Part shown: in pieces, positions 34,709 through 42,886 of the stretch
Layout: every line of letters begins with the position of its first letter
Numbering within the stretch: position 1 is the first letter of the stretch
Assembly: GCF_032401055.1 (NCBI RefSeq)
Contig: NZ_CP135529.1
Span: 4,152,501 to 4,216,500, forward strand
Reading direction: 5' to 3'
Source of the DNA: Tardiphaga sp. 709
GTDB lineage: Bacteria; Pseudomonadota; Alphaproteobacteria; Rhizobiales; Xanthobacteraceae
Length of the DNA stretch: 64,000 nucleotides
Translations under genes and position numbers: made by a program
Notes under the pieces: model-generated
What the model saw: the letters and a program-made list of their open reading frames with translations, nothing else
Database searches by the model: none
Told to the model about the DNA's origin: nothing

Positions 34709-35997
34709 TGACCGTCGAAGTTACCAAACTGCCTTCGGGCCTGACGGTCATCACCGATACCATGCCGCATCTGGAAACCGCAGCGCTCGGCGTCTGGACC
34801 GGCGTCGGTGGCCGCGATGAGAAGCCCAACGAGCACGGCATCTCGCATCTGCTCGAACACATGGCGTTCAAGGGCACCAAGAAGCGTTCGTCGCGCGAGA
34901 TCGTCGAGGAGATCGAGGCGGTCGGCGGCGATCTCAATGCCGCGACCTCGACCGAAACCACGGCCTATTACGCCCGCGTGATGAAGGCCGATGTGCCGCT
35001 GGCGCTCGATGTGCTCTCGGACATTCTCGCCAATCCCACTTTCGTGCCGGATGAGCTGGAGCGCGAGAAGAGCGTGATCGTGCAGGAGATCGGTGCGGCA
35101 CAGGACACGCCGGACGATGTCGTGTTCGAACATCTCAACGAGCTATGCTATCCCGACCAGCCGATGGGCCGTTCGCTTCTGGGCACCGCCAAGACGCTGA
35201 AGGGTTTTGATCGCGACATGCTGCAGAGCTACCTGTCTACGCATTATCGCGGGCCGGACATGGTGGTGGCTGCGGCCGGTGCCGTGAATCATCGCCAGGT
35301 CGTGCATGAAGCCGCCGATCGCTTTTCCAGCTTTGAAGGCACCGCAGCCCCGAAGCCGCAGCCGGCGATGTTCGGCAAGGGCGGCTCGCGCGTGGTCAAT
35401 CGCGATCTCGAACAGGCGCATCTGACGCTGGCGCTGGAAGGCTTGCCGCAATCGGACCTGTCGCTGTTCAGCCTGCAGGTCTTTACCAACATTCTCGGCG
35501 GCGGGATGTCGTCGCGTCTGTTCCAGGAAGTGCGCGAGAAGCGCGGCCTCTGCTATTCGATCTACACCTTCCACGCGCCCTATACCGACACCGGCTTCTT
35601 CGGTCTCTATACCGGCACCGATCCGACCGATGCACCGGAGATGATGGAAGTCATCGTCGATGTCATCAACGAGTCGGTGGAGACATTGACCGAAGCCGAA
35701 ATCGCGCGCGCCAAGGCGCAGATGAAGGCCGGTCTGCTCATGGCGTTGGAGAGCTGCAGCTCGCGTGCCGAGCAATTGGCGCGGCACATGCTGGCCTATG
35801 GCCGTCCGCTCACCGTGGAAGAGCTCGTCCAGCGCATCGATGATGTTAGCGTGGAATCGACCCGTAATGTCGCCCGTGGCTTGCTGACGCGCAGCCGTCC
35901 GGCCGTGGCGGCGCTCGGCAGCGGCCGGGGGCTGGACACGGCAGTGGCTTTTGCGGAAGGATTGACCCGCGCCAAGGACAAGAGCCTGCTCCACTAG
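34708..35997 (+). CDS. M16-family zinc peptidase (mitochondrial-processing-peptidase-like, PepR)
   Basis: 429 aa. The inverted zinc motif HLLEHMAFKGTKKRSSREI is near residues 48-66, and the distal Glu lies in EIEAVGGDLNAATSTETTAYY. The second half has the Arg/Tyr substrate site (REKRGLCYSIYTFHAPYTDTG). It belongs to the bacterial relatives of MPP beta that often follow thrC in alphaproteobacteria. The likely role is protein or peptide processing in the cytoplasm. Confidence 0.92.
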   Translation: MTVEVTKLPSGLTVITDTMPHLETAALGVWTGVGGRDEKPNEHGISHLLEHMAFKGTKKRSSREIVEEIEAVGGDLNAATSTETTAYYARVMKADVPLALDVLSDILANPTFVPDELEREKSVIVQEIGAAQDTPDDVVFEHLNELCYPDQPMGRSLLGTAKTLKGFDRDMLQSYLSTHYRGPDMVVAAAGAVNHRQVVHEAADRFSSFEGTAAPKPQPAMFGKGGSRVVNRDLEQAHLTLALEGLPQSDLSLFSLQVFTNILGGGMSSRLFQEVREKRGLCYSIYTFHAPYTDTGFFGLYTGTDPTDAPEMMEVIVDVINESVETLTEAEIARAKAQMKAGLLMALESCSSRAEQLARHMLAYGRPLTVEELVQRIDDVSVESTRNVARGLLTRSRPAVAALGSGRGLDTAVAFAEGLTRAKDKSLLH

Positions 35998-36031
35998 GCA
36001 GGCGAGGTCCGAGGCATCAGGGAGCGAGCCT

Positions 36032-36619
36032 ATGGCCCTGTTTCGTTTGCCATCGAGCATGCCGGCGGCGCTGGCGCCGCGCGGCTACGGCGTTGCATTG
36101 CGCGCGCCCGTGATGAGCGATTTTCCGCAATGGGCCGATCTGCGTGAGCTGAGCCGGGGTTATCTCACGCCGTGGGAGCCGATCTGGCCGTCAGACGACC
36201 TGACGCGCTCCGGCTTTCGCCGCCGGCTGCGCCGCTATGCCGACGATGCGGCGGCCGATCGTGCCTATCCGTTTCTGGTGTTTCGCGAGTCCGATGGCAC
36301 GCTGCTGGGCGGCGTGACGCTGGCCAATGTGCGCCGGGGTATCGTCCAGGCCGGCACCATCGGCTATTGGGTCGGCCAGCCCTATACCGGGCAGGGCGTC
36401 ATGACCGCGGCGCTGCGGGTGCTGTTGCCGACCTTGTTTGGCGAGTTGAACCTGCACCGCATCGAGGCGGCCTGCATTCCCACCAACCTGCCGTCGGTGC
36501 GGGTGCTGGAGAAGTGTGGCTTCTCGCGCGAGGGACTGGCGCGGCGTTATCTCTGCATCAATGGCATCTGGCAGGATCACCTGCTTTACGGCATGCTGCA
36601 TGAGGATTTCCGCGGGTAA
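36032..36619 (+). CDS. GNAT acetyltransferase, RimJ/RimL type
   Basis: 195 aa. The acetyl-CoA site is YWVGQPYTGQGVMTAALRVL (about 108-127). ELNLHRIEAACIPTNLPSVR and VLEKCGFSREGLARRYLCIN follow, a pattern of ribosomal-protein or cytoplasmic N-acetyltransferases. It is 34 bp after the M16 peptidase gene in the same direction, so it probably belongs to the thrC transcript. Substrate unknown. Confidence 0.88.
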   Translation: MALFRLPSSMPAALAPRGYGVALRAPVMSDFPQWADLRELSRGYLTPWEPIWPSDDLTRSGFRRRLRRYADDAAADRAYPFLVFRESDGTLLGGVTLANVRRGIVQAGTIGYWVGQPYTGQGVMTAALRVLLPTLFGELNLHRIEAACIPTNLPSVRVLEKCGFSREGLARRYLCINGIWQDHLLYGMLHEDFRG

Positions 36620-36773
36620 CCTTGCTGCAACGCGATGTCCGGATGTGGCGCAATGGCGCGCATCTGTCCTCTTTCAAGCGCCTTGGGTTCGCCGCCATTG
36701 CGCTGTTATAAGGCCCTGCGCACGCCTTGGGCGGGGCTGCGCAAACGACTGAATTTCCGGGGATATCTTCATA

Positions 36774-37457
36774 ATGCGCAACATTCGTTCGATGCCGATC
36801 AGCGGCCGCACCGGCGCGCTCCGCGGCCTGCTGGTGATCACTGCAGCAAGCCTGACACTGGCCGGGTGCGGCGGCGGCAGTATGTTCGGCGGCGGTTCGC
36901 CGAGCAGCGGCGGCGGCAGCCCGTCGATGACCGATCGCTTCACCCAGTTGTTCTCGGGCAAGTCCACCGAGGTCGGCGCGCCGCAGTCGCCGCAGACCGA
37001 TGAGAACGATCTGACCTGCCCGAGCGTCAGCATCCGGCCGGGCGCCTCGACCTATGCGGTCGGCGCTGCAGGCAAGCCCGCGGTCGGCAACGATCTGGCC
37101 TTCCAGGCCACTATCACCCGGACGGCGCGCTCCTGCGATCTCAATGCCGGTCAGATTTCGGTCAAGCTCGGCATCCAGGGCCGCGTCATTGTCGGCCCGG
37201 CGGGCGCGCCGGCGGCGGTTGATGTGCCGCTGCGTGTTGCCGTGGTGCAGGAAGGCGTGACGCCGAAGACCATTGCCACCAAGGTGTTCCAGACCACCGT
37301 GCAACTCGGCAGCGAGACCAGCGTGCCGTTCAGTCTGGTCGGCGAGGATCTTGTCTATCCCGTGCCGACGGGCACCGCAGGCGATTCCTACATCTTCTAT
37401 ATCGGCTTTGATCCGCAAGCCCTGAAATCGCAGGCGCCCGCACGCAAGCGGCGCTAG
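36774..37457 (+). CDS. Putative lipoprotein, conserved alphaproteobacterial hypothetical
   Basis: 227 aa. A hydrophobic signal ends in the lipobox LTLAGC (Cys about residue 32), so it is probably lipid-anchored. A Gly/Ser-rich linker (GGGSMFGGGSPSSGGGSPS) follows, then a compact domain of mostly beta strands with two cysteines (LTCPSVSIRPG and RSCDLNAG). I do not recognise a named family. It is followed by a shared terminator with the convergent ATP synthase operon. Confidence 0.75.
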   Translation: MRNIRSMPISGRTGALRGLLVITAASLTLAGCGGGSMFGGGSPSSGGGSPSMTDRFTQLFSGKSTEVGAPQSPQTDENDLTCPSVSIRPGASTYAVGAAGKPAVGNDLAFQATITRTARSCDLNAGQISVKLGIQGRVIVGPAGAPAAVDVPLRVAVVQEGVTPKTIATKVFQTTVQLGSETSVPFSLVGEDLVYPVPTGTAGDSYIFYIGFDPQALKSQAPARKRR

Positions 37458-37473
37458 GCGTCATACAGCCAAC

Positions 37474-37509
37474 AAAAAAGCCGGCGCGATCATCTCGCGC
37501 CGGCTTTTT
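37474..37509. terminator. Bidirectional terminator between lipoprotein gene and Fo operon
   Basis: Stem AAAAAGCCGGCGCGA / TCGCGCCGGCTTTTT with a 5-base loop. A- and T-runs on both sides suit termination in both directions. Confidence 0.9.
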
Positions 37510-37527
37510 CAGTTTGAAGTCTTTCGC

Positions 37528-38016
37528 TTAGTTCAGCTTGGAGCGAACCTCGCCGATGCCCTTGGCGATCAGGTCGTCGGCCACCGAGCCCTTTACGGAC
37601 TGCGATAGCACCGAGGCTGCGGCATTCACTGCGGCTTCGGCTGCGGCTGCGCGAACGTCTGCGATAGCCTGGGCTTCCGCCATTGCGATCTTGCCCTCTG
37701 CGCTCTTGGTGCGGCGAGCGACAAAATCTTCCATCTTGGTCTTGGCTTCGGCGGCAATGCGCTCGGCCTCTTCCTTGGCGGAAGTGATGATGTCCTGCGC
37801 TTCGCGCTCGGCCGCTGCATGACGCTTCTTGTAGTCTGCGAGCAGCGCGGCGGCTTCATCACGCAGGCGACGGGCGTCGTCGAGTTCCTGCTTGATGCGG
37901 ACGCTGCGGTGGTCGAGCGCCGTCAGGATGGTGCGGTGAATACCGAACCAGCCGAACACCGCCATCAGAAGGACAAAAGCGACGGCGACCCAGAATTCAG
38001 CTTGAAGTCCGAACAT
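37528..38016 (-). CDS. atpF: ATP synthase Fo subunit b
   Basis: 162 aa. One N-terminal helix ([20 protein letters not shown]) is followed by a long charged coiled coil ([20 protein letters not shown]). It forms the peripheral stalk together with b'. It lies 4 bp after the b' gene and is the last gene of the Fo operon. Confidence 0.94.
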   Translation of the reverse strand: MFGLQAEFWVAVAFVLLMAVFGWFGIHRTILTALDHRSVRIKQELDDARRLRDEAAALLADYKKRHAAAEREAQDIITSAKEEAERIAAEAKTKMEDFVARRTKSAEGKIAMAEAQAIADVRAAAAEAAVNAAASVLSQSVKGSVADDLIAKGIGEVRSKLN

Positions 38017-38020
38017 CCGT

Positions 38021-38590
38021 TTATCCTTTCAGCGACGCGTCGAGCGCGGCGTTGACGGCGCCTGCATCCGGGCTGATGCCCGTCAAGCGTTCGACGATCG
38101 CCGAGGCCGTGTCCGCAGCAATGCTGCGCACATTGCCCATCGCCGTTGCGCGGGTGGTGGCAATGGTCTGCTCCGCTGCAGCAAGCTTGCTGGCAAGGCT
38201 CTCTTCGAGCTTCGCCTTGGCCTGCTCCTGTTCTGCATTGAGCTTCTCACGAACCTCGGTCGCCATCGCATGCGCCTTGGCGCGGGCATTGGCGAGTTCG
38301 GTTTCGTAAGCCTTCAATGCAGCGTCGGAATCGCCCTTGAGCTTGGCGGCTTCGTTCAGGTCCGTATCGAGAACCTGCTGACGGGCCGCAAGCACCCCGC
38401 CGACGCGGGGCAGCGCCAGACGCGACACGATCAGATAGAGCAAGCCGAACGCGATCGCGAACGACACCAGCTGTGAAGCGAAGGTGTTGCTCTCGAACGG
38501 CGGAAACGACGCCTTGTGACCACCGTCTGCCGCAGTGTGTGCGGCAGTCCCGTGATCGGCGCCCTTGGATTTGCCCTGACCTTCAGCCAC
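38021..38590 (-). CDS. atpF': ATP synthase Fo subunit b'
   Basis: 189 aa from the GTG at 38590, chosen because AAGGAG lies 6 bases upstream (38597-38602); an ATG 15 codons further up lacks a site. A hydrophilic His/Gly N-tail is followed by one helix ([20 protein letters not shown]) and a coiled coil. Presence of a second, divergent b subunit is typical of alphaproteobacteria and phototrophs. Confidence 0.92.
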   Translation of the reverse strand: MAEGQGKSKGADHGTAAHTAADGGHKASFPPFESNTFASQLVSFAIAFGLLYLIVSRLALPRVGGVLAARQQVLDTDLNEAAKLKGDSDAALKAYETELANARAKAHAMATEVREKLNAEQEQAKAKLEESLASKLAAAEQTIATTRATAMGNVRSIAADTASAIVERLTGISPDAGAVNAALDASLKG

Positions 38591-38652
38591 AGCAGTCTCC
38601 TTATCGATCGGAAGCGCTCCAGGACGGAGCGGCAACCGGATCCGTTTTCAGC

Positions 38653-38880
38653 TTAGACGGCGAACAGCAGCAGCAGAGCGATCAGCAGCGAGAAGATGCC
38701 GAGCGCTTCGGTCACGGCGAAGCCGAAGATCAGGTTAGCGAACTGGCCCTGGGAAGCCGACGGATTGCGGAGCGCACCGTTGAGGAACTGGCTGAAGATC
38801 ATGCCGACGCCGATGCCAGCGCCACCCATGCCGAGACAAGCAATGCCGGCGCCGATGTACTTCGCTGCGATGGGATCCAT
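38653..38880 (-). CDS. atpE: ATP synthase Fo subunit c
   Basis: 75 aa, two-helix hairpin. [18 protein letters not shown] is the Gly-rich first helix, the polar loop is RNPSASQGQ, and the proton-carrying Glu58 is in [10 protein letters not shown]. It forms the rotor ring. It is well separated (about 60 bp) from the b' gene, as needed for its high expression. Confidence 0.97.
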   Translation of the reverse strand: MDPIAAKYIGAGIACLGMGGAGIGVGMIFSQFLNGALRNPSASQGQFANLIFGFAVTEALGIFSLLIALLLLFAV

Positions 38881-38955
38881 AGTAAAACTCCTTCTTGGGA
38901 TAGGGATTAAGACGGTTGAGGGATGGAATTCCCCAGGTCACTTAGAGAATAGTGG

Positions 38956-39705
38956 TTAGTGGCCCGGATGAAGTGCGTCGTTGAGATAGATGCAGGTCAG
39001 GATCGTGAACACATAGGCCTGCAGGAAGGCGACCAGCAGTTCCAGTGCGGTCAGCGCCGTGGTCATGGCCAGCGGCAGCACCGAACCGAAAATGCCGAGT
39101 GCGCCGAGTGCGCTGAGCGAGGTCACGAAGCCGGCAAAAACCTTCAGCGTGATGTGGCCGGCCAGCATGTTGGCGAACAGACGAACCGAATGCGACACCG
39201 GGCGGGACAGGAACGAGATCACCTCGATCACCGTGACCAGCGGCAGGATGTAAATCGGAATACCGTGCGGCACGAACAGCTTGAAGAATCCGAGACCGTT
39301 TTTGTAGAGGCCGTAGAGCAGCACGGTCAGGAACACCATCAATGCCAGGGCGACGGCGACGATCAGATGGCTGGTGACGGTGAAGGTATAGGGGATGATG
39401 CCGATCAGATTCGCCGTCAGGATGAACATGAACAGCGAGAACACGAACGGGAAGAACTTCATCCCTTCTTCGCCGATGCTACTGCGCACCGTATTCGAGA
39501 CGAATTCGAAGGACAGCTCGGCGACCGACTGGAAACGGCTCGGGATCAGCGCACGTCCTGCGCTGCCACCGATCATCAGCAGCGACACGACGGCGACGGC
39601 GCCGAACATATAGGCCGATGAGTTGGTGAAGGCGATTTCCTGATTGCCGATATGGCCCAGGGTGAAGATCTTGTGGATCTCAAATTGATGGATCGGATCG
39701 GCCAT
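38956..39705 (-). CDS. atpB: ATP synthase Fo subunit a
   Basis: 249 aa from the ATG at 39705 ([14 protein letters not shown]). Five to six helices, with the essential Arg in [14 protein letters not shown] and the C-terminal [19 protein letters not shown]. It provides the proton half-channels against the c ring. It is second in the operon, after atpI. Confidence 0.96.
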   Translation of the reverse strand: MADPIHQFEIHKIFTLGHIGNQEIAFTNSSAYMFGAVAVVSLLMIGGSAGRALIPSRFQSVAELSFEFVSNTVRSSIGEEGMKFFPFVFSLFMFILTANLIGIIPYTFTVTSHLIVAVALALMVFLTVLLYGLYKNGLGFFKLFVPHGIPIYILPLVTVIEVISFLSRPVSHSVRLFANMLAGHITLKVFAGFVTSLSALGALGIFGSVLPLAMTTALTALELLVAFLQAYVFTILTCIYLNDALHPGH

Positions 39706-39809
39706 CCACGTCGGTCTTTCAATTCGGCCGGAACGTCCGGCGTTTCCTTGCCGGACAGCCGGCACTCAAATGCTGCGCCAACGACGCAGAGGTCTTGGGC
39801 GCGAATTTC

Positions 39810-40187
39810 TTATTCCGCTTTTTTCCCGACACCAGCCGAGCGCATCACGTTCATCACGCCGGCGACGAAGCCGAGCAGCATGAGAACAATCAGCCCCCAC
39901 GGCGATGTCGACAGCAAACGATCGAAGCCCCAGCCCAGAATCGTTCCGACGACGACGCCCGCGACCAGTTCCGAAGAAAGACGGAGACCCACCGCCATGG
40001 CCGATGCCCTGGACTGCGCGTTTCCGCTTCCAGTTTCGGATTGGTCAGTCTGGAGTTTGCGCTCATCCTGAAGTTTGGACAGACGCTTATTCAGACTTCC
40101 GAGCCTTGCGGAAAGCGCAGCCTCATCGGGAGACGATTTGCCATCGTTTCCGCGTTCACTGTCATCGTCCCGTGTGCCGTTCGTCAT
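39810..40187 (-). CDS. atpI: ATP synthase-associated AtpI/AtpZ-like protein
   Basis: 125 aa. A charged N-terminal half is followed by two helices (ELVAGVVVGTILGWGFDRLL and PWGLIVLMLLGFVAGVMNVM), the AtpI/Z pattern. It assists c-ring assembly or Mg2+ supply. First gene of the Fo operon; the F1 genes are not in this window. Confidence 0.88.
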   Translation of the reverse strand: MTNGTRDDDSERGNDGKSSPDEAALSARLGSLNKRLSKLQDERKLQTDQSETGSGNAQSRASAMAVGLRLSSELVAGVVVGTILGWGFDRLLSTSPWGLIVLMLLGFVAGVMNVMRSAGVGKKAE

Positions 40188-40462
40188 GCTTGCGACACTC
40201 GAAATAACGCTGCAAATGCTGGAAATAACGCCCCGTCACCCTTCAAAGCCGGGCGGACCATACTTAGCGCATCTTGCCAAGTCAAGATTCGCTGATCGCC
40301 TGTTAGTGCTTTGATTCATTTGATTTTATTGGCGAAATTCGAATCCCGCTGCGCGGGATCGCCGCAGCGCAAGAATGACTTTCGAGGTGATCTATCTTGC
40401 ACGGCGCAGGGCGCTCTGTTGGAGTACCGCAGAGTTTGAAAACGCCCCTGCCGGAGCCCGGA

Positions 40463-41086
40463 ATGTCTCAAGAGATCGACTACTATTTTTCGCTGCCATC
40501 GCCCTGGGCCTATATCGGCCACACGCTCTTTCGCGATCTCGTAAGTACTTATGATCTCAAGGTGAATCATAAACCGGTATTTCTCGGTGATCTGTTTTCG
40601 GAAACCGGCGGCCTCCCGCTCGGCAAGCGTCATCCGGTGCGGCAGCGCTATCGGATGCTTGAATTGCAGCGCTGGCGCGACAAGCGCGGTCTCGATTTCC
40701 ATCTGCAGCCGAAGAACTGGCCATTCGATGGCCGACTCGCCGATGGTCTGGTGATCGCGGCGCTCGAGGCTGGACACGATCCGGACCCGTTCCTGCGGCG
40801 CGCATTTCCCGCGGTCTGGGAAAGTCAGCTCAATCTCGGCGACACGGCCGTGCTGACCAGACTGGCGGATGATTCGGGGCTGCCGGGCGCGAAACTGCTA
40901 GAGCGCGCGGCGTCGAGTGATGTGGCCGCGAAATACGAACAGAACCGTCAGGAGGCGATTGCGGCTGACGTGTTCGGCTCGCCGGCCTATGTGCTCAACG
41001 GTGAAGTATTTTGGGGGCAGGACCGGCTCGAATTGCTGGCTGATGCGTTGAAGGCAAAGCGAGCGCCTTTCAAATCTCAAATCTGA
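40463..41086 (+). CDS. 2-Hydroxychromene-2-carboxylate isomerase-like (DsbA-fold, kappa-GST type)
   Basis: 207 aa from the ATG at 40463 (MSQEIDYYFSLPSPWAYIGH). The SPWAY motif with active Ser12-equivalent replaces the CxxC of DsbA. Further motifs are FGSPAYVLNGEVFWGQDRL near the C-terminus and KPVFLGDLF early. Characterised members isomerise hydroxychromene carboxylate with glutathione in naphthalene degradation. Here no such pathway is nearby, so the physiological substrate is open. Confidence 0.87.
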   Translation: MSQEIDYYFSLPSPWAYIGHTLFRDLVSTYDLKVNHKPVFLGDLFSETGGLPLGKRHPVRQRYRMLELQRWRDKRGLDFHLQPKNWPFDGRLADGLVIAALEAGHDPDPFLRRAFPAVWESQLNLGDTAVLTRLADDSGLPGAKLLERAASSDVAAKYEQNRQEAIAADVFGSPAYVLNGEVFWGQDRLELLADALKAKRAPFKSQI

Positions 41087-41142
41087 GCACATCTGAGAGT
41101 AAAGGCGGCTATCGCCCCGAACTCGCAACGCGGAGCATCTCC

Positions 41143-41679
41143 ATGAAGAATGCTGTGATGCGTTTTGCCTCCCCCGGACAGCCCATGCGGTACGCCGCGC
41201 GGGTTGGCGCGGTGCTGATGACCGGGATTGTCAGTGCGTCTGCGCAGGCGCTCCCGGATATCGAGAATGGCCGTTATTCACTGTCGCCGATCGCTGAAGG
41301 CGTCATCCGCTTGGATACCCGCACCGGCACAGTTTCGACCTGCACGGATAAGGGATCGGGCTGGGCCTGCTATGTCTTGCCGGATGAACGGGCCGCGCTC
41401 GATACCGAGATCGGGCGGTTACAGAAGGACAACGACAAGCTGAAGGCGGAGCTTGCCCAGCGCGGTCCAGCCGTCGCCGGCAAGACCGATGAAGCGCTCC
41501 CGAAACAGGATTCGCTAAAGCCCGGGAAGTCAGGGAGTGCGGATGGCGAGAGGAAGATCGAGATTCCGCTGCCGAGCGAACGCGATGTCGATCGGGTCAT
41601 GGCCTTTGTCGAAAACGCGTGGCGTCGCCTTGTCGATATGGCCAGCCGCATCCAGCGCGATTCCAGCGGGAAGATCTGA
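41143..41679 (+). CDS. Exported hypothetical protein with coiled coil
   Basis: 178 aa. A hydrophobic signal near residues 15-36 ends ASAQALPD. The beta-rich part RYSLSPIAEGVIRLDTRTGTV has two cysteines (STCTDKGSGWACYVL). A short coiled coil follows (IGRLQKDNDKLKAELAQ), then a Lys/Ser-rich linker and an amphipathic C-terminal helix. No named family recognised; similar proteins occur in related bacteria. Likely periplasmic. Confidence 0.65.
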   Translation: MKNAVMRFASPGQPMRYAARVGAVLMTGIVSASAQALPDIENGRYSLSPIAEGVIRLDTRTGTVSTCTDKGSGWACYVLPDERAALDTEIGRLQKDNDKLKAELAQRGPAVAGKTDEALPKQDSLKPGKSGSADGERKIEIPLPSERDVDRVMAFVENAWRRLVDMASRIQRDSSGKI

Positions 41680-41823
41680 GCGCTGCCAGTTGCGCTACGG
41701 ATGGCGGTGCCCACATCGTTGATTGATATGCGCGGGGCCTTTTGCCGCGATATCGAGAATAGTTCAGCACAAGCAGACAGGAGCCAAATCGTACATTTTT
41801 TCGACTCAAGGGAGGCCACTTTG

Positions 41824-42045
41824 ATGCCGAGATTTTATTTCGATCTGGTTGACGGGACGACCGTGCCCGACGCTTCCGGGCAGATTTTGCGCAATGAATT
41901 GCTGGCCGCCGAGGTCGCCGACAAGCTCGCAGGCGATATTTACAAGATCAGGCCCGAACTCCGCGGCAAGCACTTCGCCATTTCCGTCCGCAACGAGGAA
42001 GGCGATGAAATTCACCGCGCAGACGTGGTTAGCTCCGACGATTAA
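41824..42045 (+). CDS. DUF6894-like small protein
   Basis: 73 aa from the ATG at 41824, with GGGAGG eight bases upstream. It starts MPRFYFDLVDGTTVPDASG and contains VRNEEGDEI, the compact pattern of DUF6894 proteins, which are abundant in Bradyrhizobiaceae. It has no signal peptide. Function unknown. Confidence 0.75.
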   Translation: MPRFYFDLVDGTTVPDASGQILRNELLAAEVADKLAGDIYKIRPELRGKHFAISVRNEEGDEIHRADVVSSDD

Positions 42046-42060
42046 CGCAGTGCGCAGCTC

Positions 42061-42222
42061 TTATTTGCGGTCGAGCCCGATATCGTCGCCGTCGCCATGG
42101 ATGGTGTCGCGATCGGCTTGATCGGTCTTGTCTGCGTCCTTGATGACAGCTTTCTCTTGTGCGCGCTGTTCGTCCTTGCGTGGACCCGGCCCCGGAATGT
42201 CCCTTGATGTTTTAGGCTTCAT
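42061..42222 (-). CDS. Small hydrophilic hypothetical protein (53 aa)
   Basis: MKPKTSRDIPGPGPRKDEQR at the N-terminus, then a highly charged Asp/Lys-rich tail ending DDIGLDRK. Start ATG 42222, stop TAA at 42061-42063. Its composition suggests an unstructured protein. It is placed between two plus-strand genes. I cannot assign a function; conservation should be checked. Confidence 0.5.
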   Translation of the reverse strand: MKPKTSRDIPGPGPRKDEQRAQEKAVIKDADKTDQADRDTIHGDGDDIGLDRK

Positions 42223-42313
42223 GGCGTTTTCCCTTGTTCATCCTGATTGAAGTGGGAACGCCATATGCGCGTTTTGGTTCATCAGAAGATCCACCAGTCG
42301 AAAGGTTAGCGTC

Positions 42314-42784
42314 GTGACATCTGCCAGATCCATCACGCACAGCGCGCCGTCTGCAGTTCGCATCGAAACTGTCGTGTCGTCGCTGCTGACTGTGCAGACA
42401 TCCGGTGCCGGCTTCATCGATATCACCCGCGAGGTCGGCAAATTCCTGACCGAGATCGGTGCCCGAGAAGGTGCGTTGACGCTGTTCATCCGCCACACCT
42501 CAGCGTCGCTCACCATTCAGGAAAACGCCGATCCTTCCGTGCTGGTCGATCTCATGACAACGCTCGATCGCCTTGCGCCTCAGGATTTTAACTGGACGCA
42601 CGATACGGAGGGTCCCGACGATATGCCGGCGCATGTTCGTACCATGCTGACCGCAACCTCGCTGCACATCCCCGTTCTGTCAGGCAAGCTCGCGCTTGGA
42701 ACCTGGCAGGGGATCTATCTGATCGAACACCGCGCCCGCCCGCATCGCCGCGAGGTGGTGCTGCAGTTTGTCGGCGCGACCTGA
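42314..42784 (+). CDS. YjbQ/UPF0047-family protein
   Basis: 156 aa from the GTG at 42314. The family core is IRHTSASLTIQENADPSVL (about residues 60-78), with HDTEGPDDMPAHVRTML and GTWQGIYLIEHRA following; the conserved His and Asp/Glu form a metal-like site. Members show weak thiamine-phosphate synthase activity, but the true role is unknown. It is followed by a strong terminator. Confidence 0.9.
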   Translation: MTSARSITHSAPSAVRIETVVSSLLTVQTSGAGFIDITREVGKFLTEIGAREGALTLFIRHTSASLTIQENADPSVLVDLMTTLDRLAPQDFNWTHDTEGPDDMPAHVRTMLTATSLHIPVLSGKLALGTWQGIYLIEHRARPHRREVVLQFVGAT

Positions 42785-42806
42785 CGCTCGCAGATCTGCT
42801 GAAACC

Positions 42807-42843
42807 AAAAAAAGGCCGCGGATTGCTCCGCGGCCGGTTTGTT
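42807..42843. terminator. Bidirectional terminator between yjbQ and MFS genes
   Basis: Stem GGCCGCGGA / TCCGCGGCC with loop TTGC, A7 to the left and GGTTTG to the right. It is strongest for the minus-strand transporter, where the transcript ends in a U-run. Confidence 0.85.
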
Positions 42844-42886
42844 GTCGTCGTGTCTGCCGGCAGCCTGGGCTGCCGGCTTGGCGAGA

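Noticed and set aside
40330-40370. TTCGAATCCC-like tract suggesting a tRNA T-arm
   Set aside because: No acceptor stem, D-arm or anticodon stem can be formed around it on either strand.
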